A stretch of 64,000 nt of DNA, taken from IMG/VR virus record IMGVR_UViG_3300035698_019437, positions 62,001-126,000 of that record, one strand, 5' to 3'. The notes under the pieces were generated by a model. The model had not been told where the DNA came from. It was given only the letters and a program-made list of their open reading frames with translations, and did not search any database. Both the position numbers and the translations under genes were made by a program. The first letter of the stretch is position 1. Each line of letters opens with the position of its first letter. Shown one piece after another: positions 55,102 through 63,778 of this stretch. This DNA comes from a virus.

Positions 55102-56039
55102 TGGATAATTGGAATATGGTATCTCCTGACGTTGCTGCTGTCATGGGAGTTGTTGATACTGTTATGCAATGGAAGCGTCTTGGTTCTCACCGTTCTTATA
55201 TACATTATCATCCTTCTGAATTTGGTAAATGTCTTCGAAAGATGCAATACAAGCATTATGAATCGCTTGGTCTTATTGGACCCGCTAAAGAAGAATTAGA
55301 TAGTAAGCTTCTTAGATTGTTTGATAAGGGTCATAATATGCATGCGAGATGGACAACCTATTTTGAAGCTGCGGGAGTGTTGAGAGGATACTGGGTTTGT
55401 CAGAATTTGCTTTGCGATAAATCCAAAGATGGTAGAAGAAAGATTTATGGTTTGGATGATGTTCTTGGGGTATTTAAACCAGAAGTATGCGAATGTGGAT
55501 GTAAACTTTTTGCTTATGAAGAAGTAAAAGTTGAAAGTAAAGAGATGAATGTATTTGGTCATGCTGATATGATCTTAGATTTTTCTGCTTTTGACGGGAG
55601 TTCACTTAAAGGAGTCGATCCACAATTCACAATAGCAGATTTACCAAGTAAACCGATTGTAGTTGATATGAAAACTGCCAATGACAATAGTTTTAAAAGA
55701 GTCATAAAAGATGGTCCGTCTCCCGAATATCAAATACAGCTAACTATCTATGCCAATATACTTGGATGCCAGTATGGTCTTCTAGTATATGAAAATAAGA
55801 ATAATTCAGTAACTGCTAGTTATAAAATAGCTACAAAGACTGATACCCTTTTTGAACTTATAAATCGTCAAGCGAAGTTAATGATTGAAATGGTTCCACA
55901 TAAATTATTACCTCCACCTAGACCTAATAAGCGTGATTGTTATGAATGTAAAGGATGTCCCTTCAACGCAGTATGCAAGAAGTCCGGTATTTGGGAGAAT
56001 CCTAAATTGGAAGAGATAAAGAAAAAGTTTTACGGCTAA
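55101..56039 (+). CDS. Cas4/RecB-like PD-(D/E)XK nuclease with Fe-S cluster cysteines
   Basis: 312 residues. An early Cys (GKCLRKMQY near residue 42) and a late cluster CYECKGCPFNAVC near residues 279-291 give the four-Cys set typical of Cas4 and AddB-type iron-sulfur nucleases. Between them lie GHADMILDF near 153 and VVDMKTAND near 187, the Asp and (D/E)-x-K of the active site, and YQIQLTIYANILG, the trailing QxxxY. Such enzymes are DNA exonucleases. It also carries a second Cys cluster near residue 135 (CECGC). No CRISPR array or cas1 is visible, so a recombination or DNA-end role is more likely. Confidence 0.85.
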   Translation: MDNWNMVSPDVAAVMGVVDTVMQWKRLGSHRSYIHYHPSEFGKCLRKMQYKHYESLGLIGPAKEELDSKLLRLFDKGHNMHARWTTYFEAAGVLRGYWVCQNLLCDKSKDGRRKIYGLDDVLGVFKPEVCECGCKLFAYEEVKVESKEMNVFGHADMILDFSAFDGSSLKGVDPQFTIADLPSKPIVVDMKTANDNSFKRVIKDGPSPEYQIQLTIYANILGCQYGLLVYENKNNSVTASYKIATKTDTLFELINRQAKLMIEMVPHKLLPPPRPNKRDCYECKGCPFNAVCKKSGIWENPKLEEIKKKFYG

Positions 56040-56072
56040 GTCTATATGCCAAATGCTTTTGCCGATACACTA

Positions 56073-56097
56073 AATTAGTAATACTTGATAACTAATT
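56073..56097 (+). promoter_or_regulatory. Perfect inverted repeat before the SpoVS-like gene
   Basis: AATTAGT and ACTAATT pair perfectly over 7 bases with an 11-base loop, in the largest intergenic gap of the window (72 bp), just before a strong AAGGAG site. It could be an operator or a weak hairpin that affects the next message. No clear promoter boxes are visible beside it. Confidence 0.4.
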
Positions 56098-56111
56098 CGA
56101 AGGAGAAACTA

Positions 56112-56459
56112 ATGCACGACAACCAAGTAGATGATTCTGGAAATAGTAAGCATCCTTTTATCAATTCAGAAGACCCGAAGTTGTTACTTATAAAAGGTAA
56201 TTTGACAAAAGAGAAATCAAAAGATTATGTCAAGAAGGTAGCCAATGCTATTAACAAAGTAATTAGCAAGCATGAGACGGCTATTCTAAGATGTGTTGGC
56301 GCTGCGTCTGTTAACAATGCAGTCAAGGCGACCATCATTGCATCTGGAGAAGCCAAAAAAAGAGGAGATGATTTAGCAATTGTTCCAAGCTTCCATAACG
56401 TAAATTTTGATGGTGTGGGAGAGAAGACCTCTATAGTATTAGAAGTTAGGAAAATTTGA
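56112..56459 (+). CDS. SpoVS-like protein
   Basis: Read from ATG 56112, which has a GAAGGAG site 6 bases upstream; the earlier frame start at 56085 lies before that site. The protein is 115 residues. From about residue 26 it matches stage V sporulation protein S: a first KVSAKS-like strand and helix (LLLIKGNLTKEKSKDYVKK), then LRCVGAASVNNAVKATIIA, IVPSFHNVNFDG and TSIVLEVR. SpoVS is an Alba-like fold protein affecting sporulation and cell division in Bacillus. Its biochemical role is unclear. A DNA- or RNA-binding role here is inferred from the fold. It lies between a nuclease and a Gp157-like gene. Confidence 0.85.
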   Translation: MHDNQVDDSGNSKHPFINSEDPKLLLIKGNLTKEKSKDYVKKVANAINKVISKHETAILRCVGAASVNNAVKATIIASGEAKKRGDDLAIVPSFHNVNFDGVGEKTSIVLEVRKI

Positions 56460-56474
56460 TCGAAGGAGATAACA

Positions 56475-57059
56475 ATGTTATATAGGTTGAACCAAACAAA
56501 GATTGCGGAATTAATAGAAGCTGGTGAAGTCAAACCACTCGATTCTGATTTAGAAATTGAAGATTGCATTACAGCCGTATCAGATTTAGATAGGAAAATA
56601 GATTTCCTAAAGCGTCTAAAGAAAAACAGACAAGAAACTATTGATAAGGTTATTAAGAAACATGAATCCACCAAGAACCTGATTAGACAGGTTATTCTTG
56701 AAACTCTCAAAGTCAATGAGATCAAATCTTTAGATTTTCCCGGTGTAGGAAGAGTTGTATCTAAAAATACAAAGGGCAAATGGATTATTGATGATGAGGA
56801 AACTTTGATATCTATTCTTGAGAAAGAACTAGATAAAGATCAATTAGAAGAAACCGTTAAGAGTAGCAAGAGTTTAGTTAAGAAGCATCTTAATAAGATT
56901 CTTGAGCGTTGGTCTAAAACAGATTCTGTACCTAAATGTGTAAAGAAAGAAGATGATCAAGTTGGGTTGTCTGTATCTATTTATGAGCCTGAGAAGCTTC
57001 CTGAAGCTAATGCAAATAGTGCAACAGACACTGAGGATTTGGATAAGCTAGATTTTTGA
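56475..57059 (+). CDS. Siphovirus Gp157-like coiled-coil protein
   Basis: 194 residues with a GAAGGAG ribosome binding site. The first ~100 residues form an extended helix with Lys, Glu and Leu heptads (KIDFLKRLKKNRQETIDKVI and on), then a beta part with KSLDFPGVGRVVSK and a WIIDDEETLI segment. This order is that of the Gp157 family found beside phage recombination genes. Some members have been linked to resistance to other phages, but I cannot assert that here. It sits between a SpoVS-like gene and a cysteine-cluster gene, which fits a recombination cluster. Confidence 0.65.
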   Translation: MLYRLNQTKIAELIEAGEVKPLDSDLEIEDCITAVSDLDRKIDFLKRLKKNRQETIDKVIKKHESTKNLIRQVILETLKVNEIKSLDFPGVGRVVSKNTKGKWIIDDEETLISILEKELDKDQLEETVKSSKSLVKKHLNKILERWSKTDSVPKCVKKEDDQVGLSVSIYEPEKLPEANANSATDTEDLDKLDF

Positions 57060-57060
57060 T

Positions 57061-58983
57061 ATGAAAAAGAAGAAAAAGAAGACAAAGAAGACAAAGACAA
57101 ATAAAACTGATCTAATCAGTAAGGCTAGAGTAAAGCTAGAAAGAATATATAAGAAAATACCAGATACTCAGGGATGTATGGAGAATTTGAAGAAGGAAAA
57201 TGGTTGTAGTGCTTGGTGCTGCGTTGCGGCTGGAACTAAAGTATATACTCCTTCTGGATTGATACCGATTGAAAACTTATCTGTCGGTGATCCTATTTTT
57301 ACTAAAAATGGTTTGAGTAGAGTTGTCAGAACAGGTAATAGGTTTATCAAGGAACATATTTTAGAGATAAAAACGTGCTATGGCAGAACAATCAGGCTTA
57401 CAAAAGATCACAGAGTATTTGTAGATTTGATAACTAGAAAAAGTAGGTATGTATATGATAAATCGGAATTTGTAGAATCTGAGTCGTTAATTCCTAAAAC
57501 GGGTAAAAACGACCCTGGTCATTATGTAATTTTTCCAAAGATAAATATAAGAGAGAACGATAATCCGATTTATATTCAAGTAAACAATTTCGCTGATGTT
57601 TTTGTTTGCAATGAGGGGGATGATCTTTCAAAAGATTCTGAATATTGTTATGCTTCATCTGTTAAAAGAGGTCGTAAAATCAAGAAAAATATTTTGTTAG
57701 ACCCCGATTTTTGCTGGGTGCTGGGGTTATATCTAGCTGAAGGGTCTGTTTCTACAGATAGTGTAGATTTTCATATTAGTTCTGACGAAGTAGATTTATT
57801 AAGTAAGTTAGAAAAGTTTGCTAAATCTTTGAATGTTTACTGTTCTAATAAAATTAATATAGGGAAAAGTAAAACTGTTAGAATTTTTAGTAGGGTATTA
57901 GCTAGATTTTTTAAGAATGCGGGTGGTTCTGGCTGTGAAAACAAAAAACTTGATGATAGACTTTTCAAACTTATTGTATCAAAAAAAGAATTAAGAAACT
58001 CATTTCATCAAGGATTATATGCAGGAGACGGAACAAAAAAACTTTATAAAAATTTAAAATATGCTTATACTACTACTTCACGGAACTTAGTTGATCAGGT
58101 CGTATTTTTAAATTATCTAGATAATGAAATTCCTATAGTTCATCGTACACGAAGATATAATAGAAAAGATTCTTTTTCTATATCTATCTCTAAGGGTAAG
58201 TTTAAGGATTATGTTGAAACCGATAATGATTTTAGGGTTCCTGTGAGAGATGTAAAAACCGTGTCATACGATGGTTTAGTTTATGATATTGAGGTCGCTC
58301 ACGGAGAATCTTTTTTGACTGAGGCAGGAGAAATACATAATTGTCAGATACAGTCTCCACAGGTTCTATATGCTGAATTCCTTAATGGTTGGCAGTTTAT
58401 TCTAGATAACTGGAAGCCTGTTGATATTATAGAGCTTGTAAGAAGGTCTCTTAATACTTATGTAGATAATAAACCCACTAAAGGGTGTGTTATGTGGGAT
58501 TCTGAGTCTAAGCTTTGTTTGAGTCATACGACTAGACCGTTTAGCTGTAGAATGTATGGTATTATTCCTGCTGAAGAATTTGCTTCTAGAATAGCTAGAG
58601 TAAAAGAGCAACTTAAGGATAAGAAAGATGCCGTTATCCATGATCAATGTGTTTTGGTTAGTACAGTTAGCGGAGAAAAAGTATCTACCATACAGACTGA
58701 TATTTGGATGGATCAACTAACTCAAGTGGAAATGTTCATAGGCGTTCCACGTCATAGCATTCATGATCAATTTGGTGGTAGTTACAGAACATATCATGAT
58801 CATGTATTAATTCATCTTTTTCCTGATGATGTGATGCAGAACCTTTCTATAGTAAGGGTACAAGGAACGGATGAAGAAAAGGAAATTGTTGTAGAAAAGT
58901 TAACTAATCACTTTAGACAAAGAATGTTTAATATATTCACTGAAGGTGAAGAAAGTGGCAAAACAAACACAGAAGAGAGTTAA
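57061..58983 (+). CDS. YkgJ-type cysteine-cluster protein interrupted by an intein
   Basis: 640 residues before splicing; removing the intein (residues 54-427) leaves about 266. The host part starts with a Lys-rich run, then GCMENLKKENGCSAWC. After the intein come CQIQSPQV, GCVMWDSESKLCLSHTTRPF and SCRMYG. Together these give the Cys pattern of YkgJ/CxxxCC zinc- or iron-binding proteins, whose function is poorly known. The intein breaks the adjacent Cys pair. The last 38 bp overlap the next gene, depending on its start. Its role in the phage is unknown. Confidence 0.8.
   Translation: MKKKKKKTKKTKTNKTDLISKARVKLERIYKKIPDTQGCMENLKKENGCSAWCCVAAGTKVYTPSGLIPIENLSVGDPIFTKNGLSRVVRTGNRFIKEHILEIKTCYGRTIRLTKDHRVFVDLITRKSRYVYDKSEFVESESLIPKTGKNDPGHYVIFPKINIRENDNPIYIQVNNFADVFVCNEGDDLSKDSEYCYASSVKRGRKIKKNILLDPDFCWVLGLYLAEGSVSTDSVDFHISSDEVDLLSKLEKFAKSLNVYCSNKINIGKSKTVRIFSRVLARFFKNAGGSGCENKKLDDRLFKLIVSKKELRNSFHQGLYAGDGTKKLYKNLKYAYTTTSRNLVDQVVFLNYLDNEIPIVHRTRRYNRKDSFSISISKGKFKDYVETDNDFRVPVRDVKTVSYDGLVYDIEVAHGESFLTEAGEIHNCQIQSPQVLYAEFLNGWQFILDNWKPVDIIELVRRSLNTYVDNKPTKGCVMWDSESKLCLSHTTRPFSCRMYGIIPAEEFASRIARVKEQLKDKKDAVIHDQCVLVSTVSGEKVSTIQTDIWMDQLTQVEMFIGVPRHSIHDQFGGSYRTYHDHVLIHLFPDDVMQNLSIVRVQGTDEEKEIVVEKLTNHFRQRMFNIFTEGEESGKTNTEES
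57220..58341 (+). mobile_element. Intein with LAGLIDADG endonuclease
   Basis: 374 residues, from Cys 54 to Asn 427 of the gene. It begins with CVAAGTKVYTPSGLIPIENL, the N-terminal splice block, and ends with VYDIEVAHGESFLTEAGEIHN, with the terminal His-Asn and a Cys as the next residue, as needed for splicing. LAGLIDADG motifs LGLYLAEG near residue 221 and GLYAGDGT near 318 indicate an active-looking homing endonuclease. The frame is intact and standard inteins have this length. Confidence 0.93.
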
Positions 58984-59296
58984 GGTAGTTAGTTGTGAAT
59001 ACCATAGCGATAAAAACCTTGTAGTATGGACTGTTCAACCTCTGGACGAAGATAAACCTATTAAAATGGCATTTAAAAGTACTGAGTTAGGTGCTGCTGT
59101 AGGAATATCAGGATATATCCCACCAGATGCAATAGAAAAATTCTGTAAAGAAATTACAGGGAAAGAGATTAATTGGGTTCATGAAGTTACCTATGAAAAT
59201 TCTCCTTCTTTAGATGATGTTAGTAATGAAGACTTAGCAGAACAAGTCCATGAGTTAGATAGTTATCCATATGAAGAGATTGAGGACTTGGAATGA
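58955..59296 (+). CDS. Hypothetical protein, GTG start
   Basis: 113 residues from GTG 58955, which has GAAGG 8 bases upstream; an earlier GTG at 58946 is also possible. It opens MAKQTQKRVKVVSCEYHS. Strands dominate the first half (VVWTVQPLDED, IKMAFKSTELGAAVG) and the second half is acidic, so it looks like a small folded domain with an acidic tail. The family is not recognised. It overlaps the YkgJ-type gene and the next gene. Confidence 0.55.
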   Translation: MAKQTQKRVKVVSCEYHSDKNLVVWTVQPLDEDKPIKMAFKSTELGAAVGISGYIPPDAIEKFCKEITGKEINWVHEVTYENSPSLDDVSNEDLAEQVHELDSYPYEEIEDLE

Positions 59297-59604
59297 ATAT
59301 AATATTTTTCGGAAGTGATGATTGTAAAAAATGTATAGCTGCTATAGAAGAAATGAAAGAAACAGGTTTAGACAAACTTGCTTCTCATTTTCTATATGTA
59401 GATGCATTCGATGATGACAAACAACCATTATGTGATGAACATGATGTAGATAAATTGCCTCATGTAAAGGTATATAGTAACGGACAACTTGCATATGAAT
59501 CAGTTGGTTCGTGTGATATTGATAAAATAGGAAAAGTTTACGCTGAAGAGCGTGGCAAGATGAAAAAGTTCAATTTTTTGAAACGTCGAGGAAAGTCTGA
59601 TTGA
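59293..59604 (+). CDS. Thioredoxin/glutaredoxin-like protein
   Basis: 103 residues in ATGA overlap. The redox motif CKKC follows FFGSDD near residues 11-14, and the conserved cis-Pro lies in KLPHVKVYSNGQ near residue 56, as in thioredoxin-fold proteins. The C-terminal end is basic. Phage glutaredoxins often reduce ribonucleotide reductase, but no reductase gene is visible in this window. It precedes a UvrD-family helicase in TGATG overlap. Confidence 0.75.
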   Translation: MNIIFFGSDDCKKCIAAIEEMKETGLDKLASHFLYVDAFDDDKQPLCDEHDVDKLPHVKVYSNGQLAYESVGSCDIDKIGKVYAEERGKMKKFNFLKRRGKSD

Positions 59605-61511
59605 TGATCAATTTAAATTCGCAGCAGAAGAAAGCAGTTGAACACGAAGAAGGTCCATGTCTAGTTGCCTCTGTTCCCGGAAGCGGTAAAACAGCGGTTC
59701 TAGTAGAACGTACTGCTAGGCTTATAGAGAAAGGTGTAACGCCTTCGTCTATATTGAGTGTTACGTTTACTAATAAAGCATCTAAAGAAATGCGCAAACG
59801 AGTTACTAGTAGACTCGGTACTTCTAAAGTTGATTGTGTCATATCTACGTTTCATTCTTTTTGTGTAAAAGTTCTCAGGAATTATGGTTCGAATATAGGT
59901 TATGGTAGCAATTTTTCTATATTAGGTGATTCCGATCAAAAAGCTTTGATTTCTCAAATCGGCAAGAAGCTAGGTATTCCTAAGAAGAAAATCAATGCAT
60001 ATTCCATACTTTCTAAGGTAAATATATCCAGAGAGAATCTTGAGGAATTTATCGTTCTTGCAGCAAGATTCGATAACGATCCAGCATCATGGGCTATAGC
60101 TAAAGAATATCTTGAAGAGATGAAGAAGCAGAACGCTATTGATTTTAGTGGTTTGCTATATGAGACTGTTCAGTTATTCCAGAAGTATCCTAAAATTCTG
60201 GAAGCTTTTCAGAATACTTTTAAGTATATACAGGTAGATGAAACCCAAGATACAAACTACATCCAATTTTACATGATTAATATGATTGGAAAGAAACATA
60301 GAAACATTATGCTTGTTGGGGATATCGACCAGTCAATCTATGCGTTCAGGAATGCAAGATATCAGAATATCGTTGATTTCCTAGAAGATCATAAAGATTG
60401 CGTTCGTATTCCACTTGAGAAGAACTACAGATCGACTCCTCAGATTATTCGTGTTGCGAACAAGTTGATATGCCATAATTCTTCTCATATCGTAGATAAG
60501 TTTGAGACAGATAACCCTGATGGGCCTCCTGTTGTATATAAGGAGTTTAATGAGCCTCAAGACGAAGCTAGGTGGATCGCTTATAAGATTAACAAATTCA
60601 AAAATGAACTTGGGTATGATGGAAGCGATATAGCTATCTTCTATCGACTTAATAGGTTGTCTATGGATTTGCAGCCTGCATTACGTCATGCAAATATTCC
60701 TTTTGTAGTTATAGGTGGTCCCAGCTTCTTTGATAGGAAAGAGATAAAAGATTCGTTAGCTATGATGAGATTTCTGTCTAATCCTAAAGACGGTACTGCT
60801 TTTTACAGATTGATAGACTTGTTCGACGGTATTGGCGATGTAACTGCGCATAAGATACAAGAATTGTCTAGACAAAACGATATTAGTCTTATTGATGCTT
60901 GTAGGAAAGTAGATGGATTGACAAATAGGACTCCTATCCGTAAGGCAGCTAAAAGAATAGCAGATGTTTTCGATTTCGATTACAAGGCATGCAATTTGAC
61001 TCAGTGTTTCGATACGCTTATGAATAAACTTCGTTACAAAGATACTTTAGAATTGAAGTGCAAAACCGGCAAAGAATTTTTGGAAAGACAAGATAATATC
61101 GATTCCTTCGTCTCGGATGCAGTAGGTTTTACGAATAACAGTACAGCTAAAATAGATGATTATCTGAAGAACGTAAGCTTAATGTCTTCAGAAGATGGTG
61201 ACGCGGATGAGCAATCGATTAGTCTAATGACGTTCCATGCAGCTAAGGGATTAGAATTTCCGATAGTATTTACGGTAGGTGTCGAACAACAGATATTGCC
61301 TCATTATCTTGCTGTGGCTGATGCGACAGATGTTCAGTCTAAGAAAGAAGCCATAGAAGAAGAGAGGCGTATATTTTATGTTGGTATGACTAGAGCAAAG
61401 AAACATCTGAATATTTCTTCATGCAAATATCGCAGAGTACGTCAGCAAGGAATGTTCATACAACAATCAGGATTGCCTAGTCAGTTTTTAAAAGAATCTG
61501 GTTTAAGATGA
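59604..61511 (+). CDS. UvrD/PcrA-family superfamily 1 helicase
   Basis: 635 residues from ATG 59604; a TTG at 59601 is a possible alternative. The motifs run in order: LNSQQKKAVEHEEG, Walker A SVPGSGKTAVL near residue 26, SVTFTNKASKEM, VDETQDTN near 212, GDIDQSIYAFRNA near 237, LEKNYRSTPQII, LMTFHAAKGLEF near 543, and VGMTRAKKHL near 595. All helicase motifs look intact. Such enzymes act in repair and replication restart. The next gene begins in ATGA overlap. Confidence 0.93.
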   Translation: MINLNSQQKKAVEHEEGPCLVASVPGSGKTAVLVERTARLIEKGVTPSSILSVTFTNKASKEMRKRVTSRLGTSKVDCVISTFHSFCVKVLRNYGSNIGYGSNFSILGDSDQKALISQIGKKLGIPKKKINAYSILSKVNISRENLEEFIVLAARFDNDPASWAIAKEYLEEMKKQNAIDFSGLLYETVQLFQKYPKILEAFQNTFKYIQVDETQDTNYIQFYMINMIGKKHRNIMLVGDIDQSIYAFRNARYQNIVDFLEDHKDCVRIPLEKNYRSTPQIIRVANKLICHNSSHIVDKFETDNPDGPPVVYKEFNEPQDEARWIAYKINKFKNELGYDGSDIAIFYRLNRLSMDLQPALRHANIPFVVIGGPSFFDRKEIKDSLAMMRFLSNPKDGTAFYRLIDLFDGIGDVTAHKIQELSRQNDISLIDACRKVDGLTNRTPIRKAAKRIADVFDFDYKACNLTQCFDTLMNKLRYKDTLELKCKTGKEFLERQDNIDSFVSDAVGFTNNSTAKIDDYLKNVSLMSSEDGDADEQSISLMTFHAAKGLEFPIVFTVGVEQQILPHYLAVADATDVQSKKEAIEEERRIFYVGMTRAKKHLNISSCKYRRVRQQGMFIQQSGLPSQFLKESGLR

Positions 61512-62209
61512 TATCTTACGAAACATTGATAGGAAAACACGATGGGGAGTCGGCATTTGTGTTTGGTGCTGGTACAAGTCTATTCGGAGTTGATCTTTCT
61601 CCTGTTCATAAACATATAGTTTTATGTGTTAATTCGAGCTTCATACTAATGCCGTGGAACGAGGGAGAACCAGATAGAAGGTATTGGTTATCTAATGATG
61701 CTTTAGTAAGAAGATGGACTTACTGGTCTAAAGTGAAGAAATCTAAAGCCATTAAAATAGTACGCGATAGTTGGAAGAAGTATGAAAAAGAGATAAGCGA
61801 CTTTCTTGTTTTTTCTCCTAGACCGACTAAGGAAAGTGTTATCAATCCAGATGATACTGGTTTGTGCTATTGTTCTAGCGTTCCAAGTAGTATAGATTTG
61901 GCAATACAAATGGGATGTAAAAAAATATTTGTAATGGGCTTGGATCAATATAAAGTTTCAGATCGCAGATATTTTTGGGAATTTATGCCAAGGAAAGAAC
62001 AGCCTACTTGGTCTCATGGATTTAGATATTTACCAAATTATGATCAGCAACTTTGGACGTTTGGTTTTGATAGACAAGCATATTCGGCGTTAGAAGAATT
62101 CTCGAAAATCAAAGGTGCAAAAATATACAATTGTAACATGATTAGCAAGATAGATTCGTTTGAGAAGATAACGTTTGATCAAGCTTTGGAGATCGTCAAT
62201 GGGAATTAA
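61508..62209 (+). CDS. DUF115/GT42-like protein
   Basis: 233 residues. The start SAFVFGAGTSLFGVDLSP followed by IVLCVNSSFI matches the Gly-rich nucleotide-binding loop and following strand of DUF115 and sialyltransferase-42-like proteins. A later IFVMGLDQYKVSDRRYFWEF is shared with the gene at 63008, which points to paralogy. Related proteins transfer nonulosonic sugars such as sialic or pseudaminic acid. The catalytic residues cannot be placed from sequence alone. It lies in ATGA overlap with the helicase gene. Confidence 0.6.
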   Translation: MISYETLIGKHDGESAFVFGAGTSLFGVDLSPVHKHIVLCVNSSFILMPWNEGEPDRRYWLSNDALVRRWTYWSKVKKSKAIKIVRDSWKKYEKEISDFLVFSPRPTKESVINPDDTGLCYCSSVPSSIDLAIQMGCKKIFVMGLDQYKVSDRRYFWEFMPRKEQPTWSHGFRYLPNYDQQLWTFGFDRQAYSALEEFSKIKGAKIYNCNMISKIDSFEKITFDQALEIVNGN

Positions 62210-62708
62210 ATGGACACATTTCAAAGAAACATCCAAACATAAGTTTTGGGTTTCTTTTTATATAGTAAAGATATGTCTGAAGCTTCTTAAGAGAGCGATT
62301 GTTCATGACGATAGCAAATATTCAGGAGAAGAAGGTAGACTTTTCGCTTTATCAGTTCCTAAGCTTAGAGGTTTAACTTATGGCTCGGAAGAGTATAAAG
62401 ATATCTTAGCCAATATGCTCAATCCCGCAATCAAAAGTCATTATGCTAGGAATCGTCATCATCCGGAACATCATGATAATGGAATTAATGGCATGTCATT
62501 TATTGATAAGATAGAAATGGTGTGTGATTGGAGAGCAGCAACAAGAAGACATGATGATGGTTGTATATTTAAGTCTCTTGAAATAAATCAGAAACGATTT
62601 GGATATGATGATAGAGAGAAAGAATTGTTCTTGAGTATAGTAAAAGAATTGGAGAACGATAATGCAAAAAAGAGATACAATCAGGAGAAGATACACAGTG
62701 AGAGATAG
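62199..62708 (+). CDS. DUF5662-like hypothetical protein
   Basis: Read from ATG 62199, which has GGAG 7 bases before it; a TTG at 62175 is less likely. The protein is 169 residues. It contains HDDSKYSGEEGR near residue 36, NRHHPEHHDNGINGMSFID near 88, and EMVCDWRAATRRHDDG near 107. The His/Asp spacing resembles phage DUF5662 proteins and HD-type metal sites. The reaction is unknown. It lies between two sugar-related genes. Confidence 0.6.
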   Translation: MGIKWTHFKETSKHKFWVSFYIVKICLKLLKRAIVHDDSKYSGEEGRLFALSVPKLRGLTYGSEEYKDILANMLNPAIKSHYARNRHHPEHHDNGINGMSFIDKIEMVCDWRAATRRHDDGCIFKSLEINQKRFGYDDREKELFLSIVKELENDNAKKRYNQEKIHSER

Positions 62709-63018
62709 AGTATATAGAAAAAGTCATTTTCATAAATTCCCTTTCGATGCTATAAAGTATCGTAAAGATGAGCATGGGTATCAGACTGAATATCCTTTGA
62801 ACACATCCTTTGGTCTTGGCGGTCATGGATTTGCTGATGGAGTCTGGACTATTTCTATTATACATAAAGACTCTAGTGCGGATATATATGAATTGCCTGA
62901 TTATCTGCAATACGTTCTGAATACAGTTAGAGACTGGGGCAGAAGTGACGTTAAGAACGATCTGAGAGTCAAGCTAGAAGATGTAACAAGATTATTAGGT
63001 ATAGTCAATGAAGATTGA
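62662..63018 (+). CDS. Small basic hypothetical protein
   Basis: 118 residues, overlapping the previous gene by 47 bp, with a GGAG site before the ATG. The N terminus is very basic (MQKRDTIRRRYTVRDRVYRK). A Gly-rich segment (SFGLGGHGFADGVWTISI) lies near residue 50. No family is recognised. It ends 11 bases inside the next gene. Confidence 0.5.
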   Translation: MQKRDTIRRRYTVRDRVYRKSHFHKFPFDAIKYRKDEHGYQTEYPLNTSFGLGGHGFADGVWTISIIHKDSSADIYELPDYLQYVLNTVRDWGRSDVKNDLRVKLEDVTRLLGIVNED

Positions 63019-63778
63019 AGAACTAGAAAATATGCATGCAGATTCTCCCCTGATATTCGTAACAGGATCAGGTCCATCTCTTCATGATGTTAATATTGAT
63101 ATGATTAAGGAATATCCTATCATATCTGTTAACTCTTCTATTATGAAGTTCGGAGCATTTGCGAATCATTTTGTTTCAGATGATATAGGTGCAAAAAACT
63201 GGAATTACTATACTCAAATACTTCCCAATATTCCATGTACCAAGTTGTTGTATAAAGACAAGTTGAAAATGCATGCTAAATATTTTGATAAAGATAAGGT
63301 AGTATTCTTTAAACATAAATGGTGGTTTTCTCCTAAAGAAAACAAGTACAACTCAAAAGGTCTTGTTTTGACCAAGGATGCGAAGGCTCCAATTGTAGGT
63401 GCTAGAACTTCTTTGGGTACTGCTTTACATTTTGCGTACATAATGGGCGGAGAAAATACGAGAATAGTATTATTGGGTTCTGATTGTTGTTACAGAGGAA
63501 ATAAAAGATATTTCTGGCAACTTGATGGTGAACCTCAAGTATTTAGAACTACAGGAGAACCAGTATTTTCTACTCCTAATAGGGGTAGGTATATGGGAGA
63601 GCCAGTAGATGCTCATTCTATGGACTTCCTTCAATATTGGAAAGCGTTTGTAAAACAAAATGAAGGTACTCCTAATCTTCATATTATAAATTCGTCAGGC
63701 GGCATTCTAGATTATTTTGAACGTATGCCTTTGGAAGAAGTGTTGATTAAATATGGAAACAAAAAGGAGCAAACATAA
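63008..63778 (+). CDS. DUF115/GT42-like protein, paralogue of 61508
   Basis: 256 residues. FVTGSGPSLHDVNIDMI followed by YPIISVNSSIM gives the same Gly-x-Gly-x-S-L loop and strand as the gene at 61508. A later RIVLLGSDCCYRGNKRYFWQL matches its RYFW segment. The family includes transferases of sialic-acid-type sugars. It stands directly before a CMP-sugar synthetase gene, which could make its donor. No active-site residue is proven here. Confidence 0.65.
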   Translation: MKIEELENMHADSPLIFVTGSGPSLHDVNIDMIKEYPIISVNSSIMKFGAFANHFVSDDIGAKNWNYYTQILPNIPCTKLLYKDKLKMHAKYFDKDKVVFFKHKWWFSPKENKYNSKGLVLTKDAKAPIVGARTSLGTALHFAYIMGGENTRIVLLGSDCCYRGNKRYFWQLDGEPQVFRTTGEPVFSTPNRGRYMGEPVDAHSMDFLQYWKAFVKQNEGTPNLHIINSSGGILDYFERMPLEEVLIKYGNKKEQT

